A stretch of 64,000 nt of DNA from assembly GCA_902788505.1 (NCBI GenBank), contig CADAKH010000005.1, forward strand, positions 36,640 through 100,639, in the 5' to 3' direction. The notes beneath the pieces are model-generated. The model saw only the letters and a program-made list of their open reading frames with translations. It was not told where the DNA came from and searched no databases. Shown in pieces: positions 62,465 through 64,000 of this stretch. The DNA comes from Oscillospiraceae bacterium. GTDB lineage: Bacteria > Bacillota > Clostridia > Saccharofermentanales > Saccharofermentanaceae. Position 1 is the stretch's first letter, and the number at the start of each line of letters is the position of its first letter. A program made the position numbers and the translations under genes.

Positions 62465-63397
62465 TTAATCCTGGAAAAGAGGTGTTGAGAGATAGCGGTC
62501 ACCTGTGTCAGGCAGGAGAGCTACGATCGTCTTTCCCTTGTTCTCGGGACGCTTAGCAAGTTCGATTGCTGCCCAAAGAGCCGCACCGGATGAGATTCCT
62601 ACGAGAACACCTTCGTTCTTGCCCAAAAGCTTGCCTGTTGCAAAAGCATCGTCGTTAGAAACAGGGATAACCTCATCGTAAACGCCTGTGTTGAGGACCT
62701 CAGGTACGAAGCCTGCACCGATACCCTGGATCTTGTGGCTACCTGCAGTACCCTTACTCAGAACGGGAGAATCAGCAGGCTCAACAGCTACGACCTTAAC
62801 GGAAGCCTTCTTCTCCTTAAGATATTCGCCGACACCTGTAACTGTTCCGCCTGTGCCTACACCTGCAACGAAGATATCTACTTCGCCGTCTGTGTCTTCC
62901 CAGATTTCAGGACCTGTAGTCTCTTTGTGAGCCTTCGGATTTGCAGGGTTGATGAACTGGCCTGCAATGATGCTGTTAGGAATCTCAGCCTGGAGCTCCT
63001 CAGCCTTTGCGATCGCACCCTTCATTCCCTTTGCGCCTTCGGTGAGAACGAGTTCCGCACCGTAAGCCTTGATGAGCTGTCTTCTTTCAACGCTCATCGT
63101 CTCAGGCATTGTGATGATGAGTCTGTAACCTTTAGCAGCTGCTACAGATGCAAGACCGATACCGGTGTTGCCGCTTGTAGGCTCGATGATGACACTGCCT
63201 TCCTTAAGTCTGCCGGTTGCTTCGGCATCCTCAATGATTGCCTTTGCAATACGGTCCTTAACGCTTCCTGCGGGATTGAAGTATTCAAGTTTTGCAACAA
63301 GTTTTGCTTCAAGGCCGAGAGCCTTTTCAAGATGTGTAAGTTCAAGAAGCGGTGTCTTACCGATAAGCTGATCTGCTGATGTGTAAATCTTAGTCAT
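62465..63397 (-). CDS. cysK: Cysteine synthase A
   Basis: 310 residues, PLP-dependent. It makes L-cysteine from O-acetylserine and sulfide. The PLP-binding Lys is in [11 protein letters not shown] (about residue 46), the substrate loop is [11 protein letters not shown], the phosphate-binding loop [15 protein letters not shown], and the C-terminal [11 protein letters not shown]. The ATG follows GGGAGG. It lies 57 nt downstream of an O-acetylhomoserine sulfhydrylase gene on the same strand, so both concern sulfide assimilation; a TATAAT-like sequence in that gap suggests cysK also has its own promoter. Confidence 0.95.
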   Translation of the reverse strand: MTKIYTSADQLIGKTPLLELTHLEKALGLEAKLVAKLEYFNPAGSVKDRIAKAIIEDAEATGRLKEGSVIIEPTSGNTGIGLASVAAAKGYRLIITMPETMSVERRQLIKAYGAELVLTEGAKGMKGAIAKAEELQAEIPNSIIAGQFINPANPKAHKETTGPEIWEDTDGEVDIFVAGVGTGGTVTGVGEYLKEKKASVKVVAVEPADSPVLSKGTAGSHKIQGIGAGFVPEVLNTGVYDEVIPVSNDDAFATGKLLGKNEGVLVGISSGAALWAAIELAKRPENKGKTIVALLPDTGDRYLSTPLFQD

Positions 63398-63454
63398 AAT
63401 AAACCTCCCGTATGACTGCTAAAAGTAATTATATATCAGTTGACCTTATTGGGA

Positions 63455-64000
63455 TCAAATTGCTGCAAAACCTTTTTCGAGGTCTGCAATGATGTCATCG
63501 ATGTGCTCTGTACCGATAGAGAGACGGATCGTGTTCTGATAGATGCCTACGTCATTGAGCTCTTCCTCGGAAAGCTGTGAGTGTGTTGTGCTTGCCGGGT
63601 GGATAACAAGGCTCTTAACGTCAGCAACGTTAGCAAGGAGTGAGAACAGTTCGGTGAGAACAGTTCGAGGTGGTCGATGAAGTCGAATGCTTCCTTCTTG
63701 CCGCCCTTTACGTTGAATGTGAAGATTGAGCCGCCGCCGTTAGGGAAGTACTTCTGATATACTTCGTGATCCGGATGATCTGCAAGTGCAGGATGGAATA
63801 CCTTCTCCACCTTCGGATGATTTGTGAGGAAGTCCAATACCTTCTTTGTATTCTCGATGTGACGCTCAAGTCTCAAGGACAGAGTCTCTGTGCCCTGGAG
63901 GAGCAGGAATGCTGCGAAAGGTGAGATGGAAGAACCTGTATCTCTTAAGAGGATAGCTCTGATATAAACTGCGAATGCTGCCTTGCCTGCTGCATCTGTG
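63455..64000 (-). pseudogene. metY: O-acetylhomoserine sulfhydrylase, frameshifted by 14-bp duplication, 5' end outside window
   Basis: The minus strand enters the window inside a PLP enzyme of the Cys/Met metabolism family: [58 protein letters not shown]. After FIDHLELFS the frame breaks at a tandem 14-bp duplication (63640-63667) and the shifted reading stops at 63547. Removing one copy restores a normal C-terminus ([40 protein letters not shown]) ending in TGA at 63457-63455. O-acetylhomoserine sulfhydrylase makes homocysteine from O-acetylhomoserine and sulfide. As read, about 65 C-terminal residues, including substrate-binding segments, are lost. Confidence 0.85.
63640..63667. repeat. 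Exact 14-bp tandem duplication inside metY
   Basis: GTGAGAACAGTTCG occurs twice without a gap (63640-63653 and 63654-63667). Because 14 is not a multiple of three it shifts the reading frame of metY. One copy is needed for the family sequence; the second is an insertion, either a recent mutation or a sequencing or assembly error. Confidence 0.92.

Noticed and set aside
63547..63876. A separate 109-residue protein on the minus strand
   Set aside because: Its first two thirds are the middle of an O-acetylhomoserine sulfhydrylase, and its last part is an out-of-frame reading after the 14-bp duplication.

Overview
The window looks like a chromosomal segment of a Clostridia-type member of the Bacillota (Firmicutes), probably a gut or rumen fibre degrader. 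The reasons are the strong Shine-Dalgarno sites (AGGAGG) with regular use of TTG and GTG starts, the YesM/YesN two-component pair, a ribose/galactofuranose-type ABC importer joined to arabinose catabolism, a lipoprotein GH10 xylanase, a GH94 phosphorylase, several c-di-GMP enzymes and an Lsa-like ABC-F protein. The genus cannot be fixed from the sequence alone. I saw no rRNA, tRNA, CRISPR-Cas, prophage or insertion sequence.

Layout. 1-4.7 kb: alanine dehydrogenase (cut by the window edge), a membrane diguanylate cyclase, an MmcQ/YjbR-like protein and a membrane YdcF-family protein. 4.7-12.7 kb: a GH94 phosphorylase, a membrane glycosyltransferase with a lipoprotein, a PAS-GGDEF-EAL protein and a small lipoprotein. 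12.7-19.5 kb: an ABC-F gene behind a leader peptide and attenuator, a LuxC/LuxE pair, a methyltransferase, CorA and a DUF3267 membrane protein. 19.5-26.8 kb: a 30-codon remnant of an iron alcohol dehydrogenase, an SDR, a diguanylate cyclase, an HTH-membrane regulator, an MBL hydrolase, PutP and an MFS exporter.

26.9-39.6 kb is the metabolic core. A response regulator, a histidine kinase and a sugar-binding lipoprotein form a likely three-component sugar sensor. Next come a divergent AraR-like repressor, a second sugar-binding lipoprotein, one ATPase and two permeases (YtfQRT/YjfF type), a ribulokinase-like kinase and L-ribulose-5-phosphate 4-epimerase. With the xylanase at 50-52 kb this suggests arabinoxylan use. 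No L-arabinose isomerase gene is present in the window.

39.8-49.9 kb: a MoxR-DUF58-transglutaminase cluster, a tautomerase-nitroreductase pair, an orphan MutS-like ATPase divergent from an AraC regulator, then a small membrane protein, an HTH regulator and a CPBP protease behind matching operators. 50-64 kb: xylanase, PlsC and a lipid kinase, a lipoprotein, a TSCPD protein, GNAT, MgtE with a structured leader, an MFS protein, a membrane-alpha/beta hydrolase fusion, a ferredoxin-type aldo/keto reductase, cysteine synthase, and an O-acetylhomoserine sulfhydrylase broken by a 14-bp tandem duplication.

The structures least explained by ordinary annotation lie between genes. Three loci carry palindromic elements with a 52-bp period (23.66, 30.93 and 54.40 kb). 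One locus carries three copies with an exact 74-bp period (50.08 kb). Three promoters share a GGGACA-N5-TGTCCC operator (22.9, 47.46 and 47.84 kb).
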